From positions 1 to 64,000 of the forward strand of contig CAXFIU010000002.1 in assembly GCA_964003245.1 (NCBI GenBank): DNA of 64,000 nt, written 5' to 3'. Source of the DNA: MGIIb-O2 sp964003245. Its GTDB lineage: Archaea; Thermoplasmatota; Poseidoniia; Poseidoniales; Thalassarchaeaceae. This document shows, in pieces, positions 63,662 through 64,000 of this stretch. The first letter of the stretch is position 1. Each line of letters begins with the position of its first letter. The position numbers and the translations under genes are program-made. The notes under the pieces were generated by a model. It had not been told where the DNA came from. It did no database searches and saw only the letters and a list, made by a program, of their open reading frames with translations.

Positions 63662-64000
63662 TCAAGTACTCTCCACAATTAATCGGAATGCAGTACTAGA
63701 TCCAGCAGACCTACTATATCTGACTATTTTCACAATCCTGTTAGTTAGCCAACCAGCAGGAAGTTCCGAATTATTTGATTCTTCAACCTCTTTAATAGCT
63801 TGAATCGCAGGATCTGTAATTAGAACTTTGGGGAGTAATTCCTTTGCCAATCTAGTGCTTCCATCAAAATCAGTTTGGAGCATATCCCATGGAGCAAGTT
63901 GTGCTTCCTCTTGATCAACAGGAACTAATTCATGATGAGGTACTAAGAAATGATTCAGAACATTGAATCTATCTTCGCCTTGAGGTATGTCATCATCAAG
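63662..64000 (-). CDS. rpoH: RNA polymerase subunit H (Rpo5), 5' end cut by window
   Basis: About 112 codons are visible, and the reading frame stays open to the right edge, so the true start lies outside. FNVLNHFLVPHHELVPVDQE matches the RpoH beginning VLDHELVPKHE, and LPKVLITDPAIQAIKEVEES with NRIVKIVRYSRSAGSSTAFR match its C-terminal domain. It is first of the visible polymerase genes in the order H-B-A'-A''. The visible part before the ATG at 63883 shows that ATG is internal, not the start. Confidence 0.94.
   Translation of the reverse strand, partial: LDDDIPQGEDRFNVLNHFLVPHHELVPVDQEEAQLAPWDMLQTDFDGSTRLAKELLPKVLITDPAIQAIKEVEESNNSELPAGWLTNRIVKIVRYSRSAGSSTAFRLIVEST

Noticed and set aside
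1..64000. Search for CRISPR arrays, transposases, integrases and rRNA genes
   Set aside because: No regular direct repeats, no recognisable transposase or integrase, and no rRNA sequence were seen.

Overview
The window is an AT-rich archaeal chromosome segment, densely coded on both strands, with no insertion sequence, CRISPR array, integrase or prophage that I can recognise. Archaeal identity rests on the split RNA polymerase genes (rpo5-B-A'-A'' followed by ribosomal protein eL30), the KH/MBL/beta-CASP factor FttA, a beta proteasome subunit, ribosomal protein eS1, tRNA splicing endonuclease, SepF, ZPR1 and a 7S SRP RNA. Bacterial-type genes sit alongside: PlsC acyltransferase, ThyA, DHFR, three-subunit PntAA/AB/B transhydrogenase, a bacterial-like TopA and MqnC. 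Together with several secreted proteins this suggests a marine Thermoplasmatota lineage, most likely Marine Group II (Poseidoniales) or III. The assignment is inferred from gene content only.

Layout. 1-2119: 3'-truncated class I aminoacyl-tRNA synthetase, probably ValS (-). 2272-5719: RND-family exporter and an EVE-domain protein (+). About 5724-6034: SRP RNA (-). 6102-7628: CcmE variant and PyrD (-). 7687-12845: small unknown, topoisomerase I, geranylgeranyl reductase and a membrane protein (+). 12842-18023: MqnC, aminopeptidase P, a secreted protein and a PfkB/HldE-like kinase (-). 18050-19060: EndA (+). 19065-26707: M6-like protease, TatC, a membrane protein with a Cys-Ser-Cys-His motif, PntB-PntAB-PntAA and a CPBP protease (-). 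26817-28531: malate dehydrogenase and a NUDIX hydrolase (+). 28555-28632: tRNA-Pro(UGG) (-). 28670-32095: zinc-ribbon protein, small membrane protein (+), FttA and PsmB. 32264-33271: SepF and ZPR1 (+). 33275-40327: TrpS (-), saccharopine-dehydrogenase-like enzyme (+), a secreted protein (-), then a + run PlsC-ThyA-FolA-DUF2071-DCC. 40324-43928: Ca-binding-repeat hydrolase lipoprotein, MazG-like, MTAP-like and eS1 (-). 44033-45910: COG1325 RNA-binding protein, ferredoxin and PdxS (+). 45911-53912: four coiled-coil proteins interleaved with two membrane proteins and a DtxR-family regulator. 53914-64000: unknown protein, eL30 and the RNA polymerase operon running off the right edge (-).

How the parts connect. 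Informational genes (RNA polymerase, eL30, eS1, FttA, EndA, SRP RNA, TrpS, ValS, tRNA-Pro) dominate. Energy and redox genes (transhydrogenase, malate dehydrogenase, CcmE, MqnC, ferredoxin) fit a respiring heterotroph using menaquinone and c-type cytochromes. Geranylgeranyl reductase and PlsC are both present, raising the question of isoprenoid and acyl lipids in one cell. The most unusual region is 45.9-53.9 kb: four long coiled-coil proteins, at least two sharing a basic Gly-Lys-Lys-Gln...Arg-Lys-Leu-Gly tail, around a metal-responsive-type regulator and a surface protein with cytoplasmic zinc ribbons. A DtxR-like inverted repeat lies just upstream of the nearby ferredoxin gene.
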